A DNA stretch of 64,000 bases from Lonepinella sp042485795 (GCF_042485795.1 NZ_CP169368.1:1488001-1552000); one strand, 5' to 3'. Shown: positions 42,867-52,884, counted from the stretch's first letter. The notes: generated from the sequence alone by a model not told the origin. Program-made: numbers and translations.

Positions 42867-43748
42867 CTAAATATAGCGTTTTAAATTTATCGCCAACTGC
42901 GGCGAAATGCTGCTCACAATAGCAATCATCAAATGCTTAACATTGTGGCTCAACATAAAAATCTTGAAATAATAATAACCTGCTCTACGTGATAAATTCA
43001 TCGCATAAGGATATGCCAGCATATACAACGAATTGATGGCAAAATTTTTCGCTTGCTGTTCAGTTTTGACATATTGTTGACCGATCATCGCAATGGCTTT
43101 TTCGGTGTTTTCCGTATTGGTGGACACACTCGATCTTTTGGTATGAAAAGCACAGATACTCAATGGCTCATCAATATATTTTGGGCGAAAATCAGGGCAA
43201 CTTACGGCTTTTAACACAAATTCATAATCTTCTAAAGATTTTAACGCCGTGGATAATCCACCTAACTGCCAAAAGAAATCTTTTTTAATCGCAATCATTG
43301 GCATACCGCCGATTTTATTGACCAATAAAATTCTTTCTAATGAAATCTCTTGTTCATTAATCGGCTTGGTCACATAACTAAATTTTTCATTCACCATTTC
43401 ACATTTGGCAGGATGATAAATAAAGTTCAGCGTTGAATTTTGCTCAATGGTTTCGGCAATAATTTGACATTTTCGCTCATCAAAACGATCATCATCATCT
43501 AAAAATAATAACCACTCGCCTGTTGCCATTTTGGCACCATTATTACGACTTTGAGCGGGTCCAGCATTTTGTTCATTACGAATAAGTTTAACCTCAAAGC
43601 TAAAAGTGCGGTCAATTTTTAACGGATTTGGCGAACAATCATCAACCACAATGACATCAAAATTCTTTGCGGTTTGTTGTTCTAAACTCACCAATAAACG
43701 ATTAACTTCCAGATTACGATTATAGGAAGGTATGATAATACTAAACAT
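42867..43748 (-). CDS. Family 2 glycosyltransferase
   Basis: A 293-residue GT-A enzyme starting FSIIIPSYNRN, with VVDDCSPNP for the nucleotide-binding site and the DXD motif in LLFLDDDDRFD at about residue 94. The C-terminal 90 residues are helical and mildly hydrophobic. It overlaps the upstream membrane protein gene by 8 bp. Donor and acceptor are unknown. Its 3' end abuts the inverted-repeat element, which may be an addition to the cluster. Confidence 0.87.
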   Translation of the reverse strand: MFSIIIPSYNRNLEVNRLLVSLEQQTAKNFDVIVVDDCSPNPLKIDRTFSFEVKLIRNEQNAGPAQSRNNGAKMATGEWLLFLDDDDRFDERKCQIIAETIEQNSTLNFIYHPAKCEMVNEKFSYVTKPINEQEISLERILLVNKIGGMPMIAIKKDFFWQLGGLSTALKSLEDYEFVLKAVSCPDFRPKYIDEPLSICAFHTKRSSVSTNTENTEKAIAMIGQQYVKTEQQAKNFAINSLYMLAYPYAMNLSRRAGYYYFKIFMLSHNVKHLMIAIVSSISPQLAINLKRYI

Positions 43749-44949
43749 GATTTTTTCTCACAATTTGTTTACCCTGCCCACCAAACAACGAAATAAACAT
43801 TAAAAAGATAAACATAATCCCAGGGTAAGCGTAGGTATCGGCTTTGACATTTAATAAACTCAACAATAACAAGCTAGATAAAATAAATTTCCAACTGCCA
43901 TTAAACCAGTTATCCGCAATCCGTTTCACAAAATAACCTGTCACCATAAAACAAACCGCAATATAACCGATACCACCATATAATGCCTGACGAATAAAGC
44001 CAGAGTCCGATCCGCCGTAATAACCTTTGCCGTTCAGATTATAATATAAGCCGTCACCTATCATCAGTTGTTTTAAACTTGGCATAAATAAATGTTTTTG
44101 CATTAGGGTATCCGTGGAAGAAGATAACCCAGTAGAAATACCAATAAATTTAGACGCTGGACGATCTGTCCCATAAATCAAATTAATCAAGGGTTCTAAA
44201 GCATGTTCAATATAAAGGCTTGATTGATAATTTATGGCTAAAACAAAAATTAATACACCGAACAATATTATCGGCAAAATATAATCTCGTTTAAAATAAA
44301 TGACTAAGCTAAAAACAGAAAGTAATAAAAATGTTCTGCCTGAAATCAATCCGATACATAACATTAAAAACACATAAATCCCTTGCAATTTAGCGTGCTT
44401 CTCGGCATAAGCTAATAAAAAATGCAAAAGCATTAAATAAAAGGCACTTAATTGGAAAAAGGCGGATGATGTTATGTTGTATAAACGATATTCCTGCTCC
44501 GATCCTGTAAACTGCGGTAAAATGGCACTGGCATTTGTACCTAATGCAATGCTGACTAAAAACGGAATACCCGTTAGTGCTAAAACGCCCATAATAGACT
44601 GAGCCACTATTCCTATTTTAATATCTCGAATAAATAGGCTTTTTTCTTGTTGCAGATAAAATAAATTATAAATTGCAATCCCCAATATAAATATCACCAA
44701 CAGTTTAATATACATACTCAGTACACCAAACTCTGCTGTACCATTAATCAAAATCGGGATCACGGAAACAAGCACTAAAGCAGCACAAACTAATAAACTG
44801 TCTGCTGGAATAATCACTTGATTAATTTGTTTTTTATACCATTTATAAGCCAACCATAACACTGCAATAACACCAGCGACTAGACTCATTCGGATAAAAT
44901 GAAAAGCCCAAGGATCATAAAGATAAAATAAATTAAATAATGCTGACAT
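43741..44949 (-). CDS. O-antigen polymerase/ligase-like membrane protein
   Basis: A 402-residue protein with about eleven hydrophobic helices and a large loop (GTDRPASKFIGISTGLSSSTDTLMQKHLFM, then LIGDGLYYNLNGKGYYGGSDSGFIRQALYGG) typical of Wzy/WaaL proteins. It would either polymerise repeat units in the periplasm or ligate the glycan to lipid A core. The choice cannot be made by eye, although a flippase in the same cluster favours a Wzx/Wzy-type pathway. It shares a base with the GT25 gene on one side and overlaps the GT2 gene on the other. Confidence 0.78.
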   Translation of the reverse strand: MSALFNLFYLYDPWAFHFIRMSLVAGVIAVLWLAYKWYKKQINQVIIPADSLLVCAALVLVSVIPILINGTAEFGVLSMYIKLLVIFILGIAIYNLFYLQQEKSLFIRDIKIGIVAQSIMGVLALTGIPFLVSIALGTNASAILPQFTGSEQEYRLYNITSSAFFQLSAFYLMLLHFLLAYAEKHAKLQGIYVFLMLCIGLISGRTFLLLSVFSLVIYFKRDYILPIILFGVLIFVLAINYQSSLYIEHALEPLINLIYGTDRPASKFIGISTGLSSSTDTLMQKHLFMPSLKQLMIGDGLYYNLNGKGYYGGSDSGFIRQALYGGIGYIAVCFMVTGYFVKRIADNWFNGSWKFILSSLLLLSLLNVKADTYAYPGIMFIFLMFISLFGGQGKQIVRKNHV

Positions 44950-45722
44950 TATAAATTTCTCTTAATCGCTAATAGCTTTTTGGCTGGAAATTTCAGCCAT
45001 TTTTGCCACCAACTATGTTTTAAGGCAGCACGTAAATCGGCTAAATTACTGGCTAATTTGGGGTTTTCAATCACCATTAACGGACGAATCACGATAATCT
45101 CTAAGCCTAATTGTTTCTCAAACCAAATAAAATCATCTGCCAACCAGAAGATCTTTTGCTGTTGTTCAATGTAATCTAAGAACTTTTGACAAGCCGATTT
45201 TTTTATTAAATAAGCCACCGTGCCTGCAAAATAATTTTTATAAGGATAAGCATAACGATAACCCGTTGTCGCTATCTTCTTTTGCAGAAAACGCAATGTG
45301 GTTGGATAATTAATCTTCAACTCAATATCATCAAAGGTTGGGATTTTTGATTGCCCGATTAAAATAATATCGGCGGTAAGATTTTCAGTTAAAAGTGCGG
45401 TCAAATTTTGCTGAAAATTTTCCACCAGCAACGCATCATCTTCACAGACTAAAGCATAGTCATTTGCTTGAACAGTTTCATCATCTACAATTTTTTGATA
45501 AATCGCTAAATGGCTTAAAGTACAACCGATTTCACCTTTAGTCACTGCTCGTCCGTAGGCTTGTTTAAACCCATTAAAATCAAAACGGCTTTCTAATTCT
45601 GATGGTGACAAATTCATGGTATTAATGGCATTAAATACGTCAAAATCTGCTGTATCTGGTTGAGAGAAAAATAATTCCCTACGCTGTATGTCTTTTTCTA
45701 AAGAAATTAAAAATTTTCGCAT
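44949..45722 (-). CDS. Family 25 glycosyltransferase (lipooligosaccharide type)
   Basis: A 257-residue enzyme of the Lic2A/LgtB/LpsA group. It starts MRKFLISLEKDIQRRE, with the family marks KGEIGCTLSHLAIYQKI and CEDDALLVE (the DxD-like acidic motif) and YPYKNYFAGTVAYLIKK. Such enzymes add galactose or glucose to lipooligosaccharide. The start at 45722 is preferred: the frame upstream to 45782 runs through a dispersed intergenic element, not coding DNA. The region just before the ATG contains an uptake core. The stop overlaps the next start. Confidence 0.83.
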   Translation of the reverse strand: MRKFLISLEKDIQRRELFFSQPDTADFDVFNAINTMNLSPSELESRFDFNGFKQAYGRAVTKGEIGCTLSHLAIYQKIVDDETVQANDYALVCEDDALLVENFQQNLTALLTENLTADIILIGQSKIPTFDDIELKINYPTTLRFLQKKIATTGYRYAYPYKNYFAGTVAYLIKKSACQKFLDYIEQQQKIFWLADDFIWFEKQLGLEIIVIRPLMVIENPKLASNLADLRAALKHSWWQKWLKFPAKKLLAIKRNL

Positions 45723-45740
45723 TTTACACCGCACTTTTTT

Positions 45741-45772
45741 CGGGCGAACACATTGATCCGCCCCTACCCTAC
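45741..45772. repeat. Dispersed GTAGGG/GGGCGAAC-type intergenic repeat (short copy)
   Basis: On the minus strand: GTAGGGTAGGGGCGGATCAA and then TGTGTTCGCCCG. The same word set occurs in longer form at 56732-56807. It lies just upstream of the GT25 start and is inside a cluster of otherwise overlapping genes. Confidence 0.65.
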
Positions 45773-45774
45773 AT

Positions 45775-46959
45775 TTAATCAACTAACTCTTTTACAGGAT
45801 ATTTAAAATAATAGACTAACGAAATAACCAGTCTAGTTAGACTTGCTCCAATTAAGGCATAGGCTAACCCGTATAATTGTTGATCTTTTAACAGATAAAA
45901 CAATACCACAAAAACAACAATCGCGATCAGTTGTCGTACAAATAATAAAACCTGTTTGCCTAATAACAACATATTTTGTGACAATACCCATGATAATCCT
46001 GCAATAATGGCATTGACAATAAACCAGATTAGAACGGGAGCTACTTCTGCATATTTGCTACTAAAGAACAAAACAATCACAGGCTTAGCTAATAATGGCA
46101 CCAAAATTAAGGCACTGATACTGATTAATCCAATAACCGCTAACACCGATTTAATCCGATTGAGTTTATTTAATAATCCTGAATAATAATAATCGGCTAA
46201 CATATTGATAAATTTAGTCAGTAAACTATCAAAGGCAATACACACTGTATATAAACCCAAGGTATAATTACCTAAGAAAGAAACCACTAAAAATTTATCA
46301 AGACTGGTGGTAGTCGCACCAAAAATTTGTAATAGATTTTGTTTAAACCAAGTGGTAAAGAAAAATCTTGGATCAATTTTCTCGATCTTATTACGTTGAC
46401 TAAAATCTTTATCCATTTGATATAAATAAATTAAACAGAAAATAGCCTGAATAGCACTGTATAGCGTTAATAAATAAAGGACAATTTTTAATGGTTGTTC
46501 TTGCCATAACGCATAAGTTACGCCATAAACCAATACTAATAAAATCGGTTGCTGTAAGGTTAAACGCCGATAAACGATCATTTTGGGATCGATTTTACTC
46601 TTTTCTAGCGTAATGGTTAATATTGCCGTCAATAACACATTGATAATAAATAGGGCGTAATAATCTGTCACATCAAATAAAAAAACGGCAATACCAGCCA
46701 CAATAATCGCAAAGGCTAAGAATAAAATAAAATAGCGTTGCCAATGTTGGTATTGTCGATGTCGCATACTCAAGGCAAAAGCGAATCCAACACCACCCGT
46801 TGCTAATGTCACCACATAGGAAACTGATGTTACAAATAACTGATGTAAACCGCGATCTTGTACCGATAATAGGCGAGCTAAGATAAAAGAGCTAACCAAG
46901 GTCAACCCCATACTGAATACCGTTACCGCAATGAGTTTAATAAAATGATTATTTTTCAT
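45775..46959 (-). CDS. Wzx-type polysaccharide flippase
   Basis: A 394-residue membrane protein with about twelve hydrophobic segments. The start MKNNHFIKLIAVTVFSMGLTLVSSFILARLLSVQDRGLHQLFV is the classic MATE/Wzx entry (SF-x-LARxLS-x-xDRGL). It would turn undecaprenyl-linked glycan units to the periplasmic side. It overlaps the pyruvyltransferase gene by 11 bp at its 5' end. The family call is firm; substrate unknown. Confidence 0.85.
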   Translation of the reverse strand: MKNNHFIKLIAVTVFSMGLTLVSSFILARLLSVQDRGLHQLFVTSVSYVVTLATGGVGFAFALSMRHRQYQHWQRYFILFLAFAIIVAGIAVFLFDVTDYYALFIINVLLTAILTITLEKSKIDPKMIVYRRLTLQQPILLVLVYGVTYALWQEQPLKIVLYLLTLYSAIQAIFCLIYLYQMDKDFSQRNKIEKIDPRFFFTTWFKQNLLQIFGATTTSLDKFLVVSFLGNYTLGLYTVCIAFDSLLTKFINMLADYYYSGLLNKLNRIKSVLAVIGLISISALILVPLLAKPVIVLFFSSKYAEVAPVLIWFIVNAIIAGLSWVLSQNMLLLGKQVLLFVRQLIAIVVFVVLFYLLKDQQLYGLAYALIGASLTRLVISLVYYFKYPVKELVD

Positions 46960-47926
46960 AGAGCGTTGTGTAATCTATGTCTTTTGTCCATTGCTGATAA
47001 TAACCTGAATTTTTACCATAGGAATTATCACACACTTGATTTGGAATACCCAATAAACAAGAAAAAATATGTCCATGTAATCGGCTGGTAATCACATTAT
47101 CATAGCTTAAAAAAATCCTTTGACAGCGTTCGATCACGTTTAACGCATGTTGATACCATAGATCGTTAATTTTATTTTTCACAAACGCTAAATGAAATTT
47201 ATTGGCGATTTTGGAAAAACGACTACACCATAATTCAAATTTCAAATCACTTGGTAATAAAATATCTTCCCAGTCTTTCACGTTATCTAGGTTAGCTAAT
47301 TGAGCTTGAATTTCTGTTTCAATATGGCTTTTTTCAATATCTTTGCGTAAAAAATAGAGTGTTTTTTGCACCGCACTTTGGTGCAAACTGCGGTCTTTTT
47401 GTGGCAAGTTTCCGTAAAGCTGATGAGCCATATCAGGCGACAAATAACTATTCTTCGAAAAATGGCTTTGCATTAATTGAAAGGTTTTACTATCACGTGC
47501 AAATAAATGCAGATCAGAATGAGAGGAAAATAATTCTGCGGCTGCCAACATGGCTTTTTGATTGGAAAAATGAGCGGTTTGTGGCAATAAAATGATCCGA
47601 TTATGCGGAAATTCTCGCACAATATCTTCTCGCATTTGTTGAATGAGCGGATACAGATCACCAAAGTTTCCGCCACCATGACACAAAATCGTGGTATTCG
47701 GTTGAATATATTTTTTGACTTCATTAATATCAAAAGCCTGCAATGAGCGTCTTAAACGAATCTTGATGTGATAATCTTTGAAAAATTGCTCCGTGCCAGC
47801 ATAGATTAATAAATCCCCGACATTTAAATGTAACGGATAATCAAAATACAGCACGTCATTTTTATCTATGATTAAGCTGTTAATTTGTTGTAATTTTTGT
47901 TTTAATGATTGTAAGACTGCATTCAT
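46949..47926 (-). CDS. Polysaccharide pyruvyltransferase-family protein
   Basis: A 325-residue protein. It starts MNAVLQSLKQKLQQINSLI; family marks are YPLHLNVGDLLIYAGTEQFF, ILCHGGGNFGDLYP and NVITSRLHGHIFSCLLGIP. These enzymes add ketal pyruvate from PEP to sugars, giving a negative charge on exopolysaccharide. The start at 47926 has AGGA four bases upstream; a TTG 13 codons earlier extends into AT-rich leader. It is the first gene of the six-gene polysaccharide cluster. Confidence 0.85.
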   Translation of the reverse strand: MNAVLQSLKQKLQQINSLIIDKNDVLYFDYPLHLNVGDLLIYAGTEQFFKDYHIKIRLRRSLQAFDINEVKKYIQPNTTILCHGGGNFGDLYPLIQQMREDIVREFPHNRIILLPQTAHFSNQKAMLAAAELFSSHSDLHLFARDSKTFQLMQSHFSKNSYLSPDMAHQLYGNLPQKDRSLHQSAVQKTLYFLRKDIEKSHIETEIQAQLANLDNVKDWEDILLPSDLKFELWCSRFSKIANKFHLAFVKNKINDLWYQHALNVIERCQRIFLSYDNVITSRLHGHIFSCLLGIPNQVCDNSYGKNSGYYQQWTKDIDYTTLYEK

Positions 47927-48067
47927 TCCTAAAGACGTTCCATAGCTAAGTAAAAAGATTAACAAGTTTTCATCATAGCATTTTTCAACGGCTTTGACAG
48001 CGTTTTAATGATTGAGTTTCGTTTAATTTTCGGGAATAATAACCGCACTTTTTATTGAGAAAATACT

Positions 48068-48814
48068 ATGTTTGAACTAACCAAATTGATTACGGCTCTC
48101 ATCTTACCGCCAGCGAATGTGATTATTCTGGCGATTTTTGCTTTATTCTGTCTATTATTTCGTTGTCCTAAACTGGCTTTTTTTAGTGCTTTATTGGCTA
48201 TCATTACTTTGTACATTGTTAGCTTGCCTTATACAGCGCAAAAACTCAGTGACAGCTTAACCACAAAAGATAACTTAAGCGTAGAAGATTATCGGCAAGC
48301 TCAGGCTATTGTGGTGTTAGGCGGTGGTTTGCGTGATAGCAGTGAATTGTATAATAGTTTAACTGTACCAGGTTTGGTATTAGAGCGGATGCGATACGCT
48401 GCCTATTTACATAAAGAAACCGAACTGCCGATTTTAATTAGTGGTGCTAGCCCGAACGGCAATTCCGAAGCTAAAGTTATCGCACAAGAATTTTTTACTT
48501 TTTTCGGTGTGCAACCAAAATGGCTAGAAGAAAAAGCATTAAATACGGTTGAAAATGCAAAATATAGCCATGAAATTCTTGAGCGTGAAGGGATTTCAAA
48601 AATTATTCTAATTACTAATCAATGGCACATGCAACGTTCAAAATTACTGTTTGAAAAAGAGGGATTTACCGTATTACCTGCGAGTGTAGGTAATGGTATA
48701 ACACCTGAAAGCTATGATTTAAACTATATGCACTTTGTTCCACAAGCTGGGGCGATTGGTGCCAATATGCAATTATTAAAAGAATGGATCGGTTACTGGA
48801 AAGAGAAATTTTAA
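48068..48814 (+). CDS. ElyC/SanA-type DUF218 membrane protein
   Basis: A 248-residue protein with two N-terminal helices (about 10-55) and a DUF218 domain: VVLGGGLRDSSELYN, LISGASPNGNSEAKV, NTVENAKYSHEIL and TNQWHMQRSKLLF. ElyC in E. coli supports lipid carrier metabolism in peptidoglycan synthesis. Its stop is one base from the znuC start, so the three genes are transcribed together, an unusual pairing. Confidence 0.8.
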   Translation: MFELTKLITALILPPANVIILAIFALFCLLFRCPKLAFFSALLAIITLYIVSLPYTAQKLSDSLTTKDNLSVEDYRQAQAIVVLGGGLRDSSELYNSLTVPGLVLERMRYAAYLHKETELPILISGASPNGNSEAKVIAQEFFTFFGVQPKWLEEKALNTVENAKYSHEILEREGISKIILITNQWHMQRSKLLFEKEGFTVLPASVGNGITPESYDLNYMHFVPQAGAIGANMQLLKEWIGYWKEKF

Positions 48815-48815
48815 T

Positions 48816-49610
48816 ATGAAAATCAAATCCATTCAGCTACCCAAACAACCGTTGGTAGCGTTAAATAACATTAATGTGACGTTCTCACAAAAAGTCGCTT
48901 TACAAAATATTAATTTACGCATTTATCCTAACTCGGTGATGACTATTGTGGGTCCGAACGGTGGGGGAAAATCCACTTTATTAAAGGTATTACTTAAATT
49001 ATTAACGCCGACTAGTGGTGATGTGGTTTATAGTAAAAATCTACGTATTGGCTATGTGCCACAAAAAATCCATTTAGATCCAAGTTTACCAATAACAGTG
49101 GAAAAATTTTTATCGTTGAAAAAAGGCATTACCAAAAACGATATGCAACAGGCATTGGAATTGCTGTCAGTTTCTCATTTAATCAAAAATAGTATGCAAA
49201 AGCTGTCTGGTGGCGAAATGCAACGGGTGTTGATCGCTCGTGCTATTCTGAACAAACCCAATTTGTTAGTGCTAGATGAACCTACTCAAGGTGTCGATAT
49301 TAACGGTCAAGTAGAACTGTATCAGTTGATTAAACAAACTCGCGAAAAATTAAATTGTGCCATTCTAATGGTTTCTCATGATTTACATATCGTGATGGCT
49401 GATACCAATGAAGTCTTATGCGTTAATCATCATATTTGTTGTGCTGGCACACCTGAAGCCGTGTCTAATGATCCCAAATTTATTCATTTTTTTGGTGACC
49501 AATTTGCTAAAAATATTGCCGTTTATACGCATCATCATAACCACCAACACAATATTCACGGTGATGTCTGTTGTCAGGATGATCAGACTTGTGCAGAACA
49601 TAATAAATAA
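48816..49610 (+). CDS. znuC: Zinc ABC transporter ATP-binding protein
   Basis: A 264-residue ATPase. P loop GPNGGGKST, signature LSGGEMQRV, Walker B VLDEPTQGVD, H-loop VSHDLHI. The tail is rich in histidine and cysteine (HHHNHQHNIHG, then VCCQ and TCAEH), a zinc-binding extension of about 25 residues that is longer than in most homologues and could sense or buffer zinc. No ZnuA substrate-binding protein is next to it. It is 8 bp before znuB. Confidence 0.92.
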   Translation: MKIKSIQLPKQPLVALNNINVTFSQKVALQNINLRIYPNSVMTIVGPNGGGKSTLLKVLLKLLTPTSGDVVYSKNLRIGYVPQKIHLDPSLPITVEKFLSLKKGITKNDMQQALELLSVSHLIKNSMQKLSGGEMQRVLIARAILNKPNLLVLDEPTQGVDINGQVELYQLIKQTREKLNCAILMVSHDLHIVMADTNEVLCVNHHICCAGTPEAVSNDPKFIHFFGDQFAKNIAVYTHHHNHQHNIHGDVCCQDDQTCAEHNK

Positions 49611-49618
49611 GGAAAGAT

Positions 49619-50404
49619 ATGTTTGAAATTATTTTCCCAGCTTGGCTTGCTGGTATTTTATTGTCGTTTATTACTGCACCTTTAGGGGCATTTGTGGTGT
49701 GGCGGAAAATGGCATATTTTGGCGATACCCTTTCTCACTCTGCCCTGCTCGGGGTGGCATTAGGGATTTTCTTCCAAATTAATCCTTACATTGCCATTTT
49801 AACGCTCACCCTGATTTTAGCCATTACGATGGTTTGGTTAGAAAATAATACCCAATTTTCGGTGGATACTTTGCTTGGCATTATTGCTCATAGCTGTCTT
49901 TCCCTTGGGGTGATTACCGTACAATTATTACAAAATGTACGCGTGGATTTGATCGGTTATTTGTTTGGTGATTTACTGGCGGTCAACTTTGATGATCTCA
50001 TTTATATTGGAGTTGGCGTTGCTGTGGTATTAAGTCTATTACTCTATTTTTGGCGACCACTGATTTCAATTACTGTTAGCCCTGAACTGGCTCAAGTGGA
50101 AGGTATTAATGTAAAAAGAATGCGATTTATTTTAATGATTTTAACCGCACTTACTATCGCATTAAGTATGACATTTGTCGGGGCATTAATTATTACTTCA
50201 TTATTGATTATTCCAGCAGCCACCGCCAGACGTTTTGCTCGTACGCCAGAAAGCATGGCAATAATTGCGGTAATCATTAGTATGATTGCGGTGAGTTTGG
50301 GATTAACTCTTTCCGCATTGTATAATACGGCATCAGGGCCATCGGTAGTAGTTGCATCAAGTGTACTGTTTTTATTTTCACTACTTAAAAAAGAAAACAG
50401 TTAA
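49619..50404 (+). CDS. znuB: Zinc ABC transporter permease
   Basis: A 261-residue inner-membrane protein with about eight helices. Motifs of the metal ABC-3 family are intact: WRKMAYFGDTLSHSALLGVALG, the VNFDDL segment, and TALTIALSMTFVGALIITSLLIIPAATAR. It forms the channel with ZnuC. AAGGAAAG precedes the ATG. It is the last gene of the unit; the next gene starts 70 bp away. Confidence 0.94.
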   Translation: MFEIIFPAWLAGILLSFITAPLGAFVVWRKMAYFGDTLSHSALLGVALGIFFQINPYIAILTLTLILAITMVWLENNTQFSVDTLLGIIAHSCLSLGVITVQLLQNVRVDLIGYLFGDLLAVNFDDLIYIGVGVAVVLSLLLYFWRPLISITVSPELAQVEGINVKRMRFILMILTALTIALSMTFVGALIITSLLIIPAATARRFARTPESMAIIAVIISMIAVSLGLTLSALYNTASGPSVVVASSVLFLFSLLKKENS

Positions 50405-50474
50405 AATGAGTAATATTTCTATGCTAGAATGAGTTTATCGACTAGGGCAAGTTTAGAATTTATTAGGTAAATTA

Positions 50475-52820
50475 ATGTCAACCGAACAAGAAAAAAATCC
50501 TTCAACAGAACAAACGCCAGCAAAAATTCCTTTTAGCCAACGACATAAATGGAAATTATTTTTTGCTAAAGCCATTTTCAGTATAGGAATGCTTACAGTT
50601 TTTTATGGAGCTTATTTAGACTGGCAAATTCGTTCCAAAATGGATGGACAAATTTGGCGTTTACCTGCCGAAGTGTATAGCCGTATTGAGAGTGTTCGTT
50701 TGCAAGATAATCTAACCCTAAATGATGTTACACAATTATTACTCAATAACGATTATCGTCAAACCAGCTTTGTGGCTGCCCCTGGGGATTTTAAAATTGA
50801 AAATGATACTATCGTGTTATTACGTCGATCATTTCCGTTTCCTGATAAAATGGAACCACAACGGGTAATTCGTTTACGCTTTAGTGATGAGAAATTAACG
50901 GTTATCGAAGATTTAGTCAATCAAGTGACAATTGATGAATTTCGTTTAGCCCCCAAATTAGTGGCAATGTTGCAATCTGATAATGAAGAACGCCTAGCCA
51001 TTCCATTACAAAATTATCCACGACTATTAATTGATACCCTAATTTTAACCGAAGATCGCCGTTTTTATGAACATCAAGGTGTCAGTCTTATCAGTATTGC
51101 TCGTGCTATGATCAGCAATATTCGTGCGGGTCAAACTGTACAAGGTGGAAGTACCCTAACGCAACAATTAGTCAAAAATTTATTTTTAACTAATGAACGT
51201 TCGATTACACGTAAAATTAACGAAGCCTTAATGGCTATTATGTTGGATTTACGCTACGACAAAAATACCATTTTAGAAACCTATCTTAATGAAATTTATC
51301 TTGGTCAAAATGGTGACACCCAAATTCACGGTTTTGAGCTGGCGAGCCATTTCTTTTTTGGTCGCCCAGTGCGAGAAATCAGCTTAGATCAAATAGCCTT
51401 ATTAGTCGGCATGGTGAAAGGTCCATCATTGTATAACCCTTGGCGTAATCCAACTAATGCGAAAGAACGCCGTAATGTTGTGTTAGGCTTAATGTTAGAA
51501 CATAAAATGATCGACCAAGAATTATTTGATTTGTTAAGCCAACGTCCATTAGGCGTGCAAGAAAAAGGCTCGGTTACTCGCCCCTATCCTGCATTTATTC
51601 AAACATTGCAATCTGAATTACGCCAAAATTTGGGAGAAAATAAATCCTCCAGTTTATTGGGGGCAAGAATTTTCACTACCCTTGATGTTAAACAACAAGC
51701 CTACGCTGAACAAGCGGTTGTGGACGCTACACAAAAATTACAGTTGAAAGTGAAAAATCCACATTTACAATCTGCAATGGTCATCGCAGATTATCAAAAA
51801 GGTGAAATTAGAGCCATTGTTGGCGGATTACAAACCCAATATGCTGGCTTTAACCGTGCATTTATGGCAAAACGTCAAATCGGTTCTTTAGTTAAACCTT
51901 CCATTTATTTAACCGCACTTTCCGATCCTGATCGGTTTAGATTGAATAGTCCGATTAATAACCAACCAATTACCATTAATATAAAAGGTAGTCCACCTTG
52001 GCAACCAAAAAACTATGACCATAAATATAGCGGATCAGTATTATTAATAGATGCGTTAACTCGTTCGCTGAATATTCCAACGGTTAATATTGGCATGAAA
52101 GTAGGATTAACCAAGGTGATTGAGACCCAGCAAGCGATGGGTTGGGATCAGGTTTCTATTCCCAAAGTTCCTGCTATGTTATTAGGATCCTATAGTATTT
52201 CACCCTATGATGTAACAAAATTATTCCAAGTGATTGCGAATAATGGTGGCAAAATTCCATTAAGCACTATTAACACTATTACTGACCGTCAAGGTGAAGT
52301 GATTTACCAACATCAAACTGAACCTGAGCAAGTTGTACCAAGCCAAGCAACAGTACAAACCTTATATGCTATGCAACAAGTGGTAGAGCGTGGCACGGCT
52401 CGTAGTTTACAAAATGATTTTGCCCGCTTACATCTTGCAGGAAAAACAGGCACAACCAATGATGCTCGTGATACTTGGTATGTGGGTATTGATGGAGAAA
52501 ACGTAGCAACTGTTTGGTTAGGACGTGACGACAATGGCGAAACGGGTTTAACTGGTGCAAGTGGTGCATTGGAAATTTATAAGAATTACTTACAACGTGC
52601 CGAAGTCAGCCCATTAGAACTGAAAAAAGTAGATGAGATTAAATGGGTAGGGATTAATAGCTATGGTAGTTGGAACTGTTACAGCCCTGCACGGAATATT
52701 CCTGTTTGGGCAAATAAAGGGCAGGATTTCTGTGCTTCATCAACAATAGATCCAACTATTTTACTATCGACCCCACGTAAAACGCCTGCACCTGTTGAAG
52801 ATGCCAAACCTGCTGGTTAA
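50475..52820 (+). CDS. mrcB: Penicillin-binding protein 1B (bifunctional peptidoglycan synthase)
   Basis: A 781-residue inner-membrane enzyme with a short cytosolic tail, one transmembrane helix (about 35-55), a UB2H-type domain, glycosyltransferase and transpeptidase domains. GT51 motifs: EDRRFYEHQG (catalytic glutamate), GGSTLTQQLVKNLFL and RKINEALMA. Transpeptidase motifs: SLVK (active-site serine), SLN, and KTGTTND. It makes glycan strands and crosslinks them. It is monocistronic and ends in an uptake-sequence hairpin. Confidence 0.96.
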   Translation: MSTEQEKNPSTEQTPAKIPFSQRHKWKLFFAKAIFSIGMLTVFYGAYLDWQIRSKMDGQIWRLPAEVYSRIESVRLQDNLTLNDVTQLLLNNDYRQTSFVAAPGDFKIENDTIVLLRRSFPFPDKMEPQRVIRLRFSDEKLTVIEDLVNQVTIDEFRLAPKLVAMLQSDNEERLAIPLQNYPRLLIDTLILTEDRRFYEHQGVSLISIARAMISNIRAGQTVQGGSTLTQQLVKNLFLTNERSITRKINEALMAIMLDLRYDKNTILETYLNEIYLGQNGDTQIHGFELASHFFFGRPVREISLDQIALLVGMVKGPSLYNPWRNPTNAKERRNVVLGLMLEHKMIDQELFDLLSQRPLGVQEKGSVTRPYPAFIQTLQSELRQNLGENKSSSLLGARIFTTLDVKQQAYAEQAVVDATQKLQLKVKNPHLQSAMVIADYQKGEIRAIVGGLQTQYAGFNRAFMAKRQIGSLVKPSIYLTALSDPDRFRLNSPINNQPITINIKGSPPWQPKNYDHKYSGSVLLIDALTRSLNIPTVNIGMKVGLTKVIETQQAMGWDQVSIPKVPAMLLGSYSISPYDVTKLFQVIANNGGKIPLSTINTITDRQGEVIYQHQTEPEQVVPSQATVQTLYAMQQVVERGTARSLQNDFARLHLAGKTGTTNDARDTWYVGIDGENVATVWLGRDDNGETGLTGASGALEIYKNYLQRAEVSPLELKKVDEIKWVGINSYGSWNCYSPARNIPVWANKGQDFCASSTIDPTILLSTPRKTPAPVEDAKPAG

Positions 52821-52836
52821 ATAATAGCGAACAAAA

Positions 52837-52884
52837 AAGTGCGGTGTATTTTGATTGAAAAATCATCAAAAATCCACCGCACTT
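52837..52884. terminator. Inverted uptake-sequence terminator after mrcB
   Basis: AAGTGCGGTG (52837-52846) and CACCGCACTT (52875-52884) form the stem base; inner TTTTGAT/ATCAAAA arms extend it. It separates convergent mrcB and the purine permease. Confidence 0.8.

Noticed and set aside
45723..45782. N-terminal extension of the GT25 protein
   Set aside because: The 20 codons come from a dispersed intergenic repeat, and the internal ATG gives the family's normal start.
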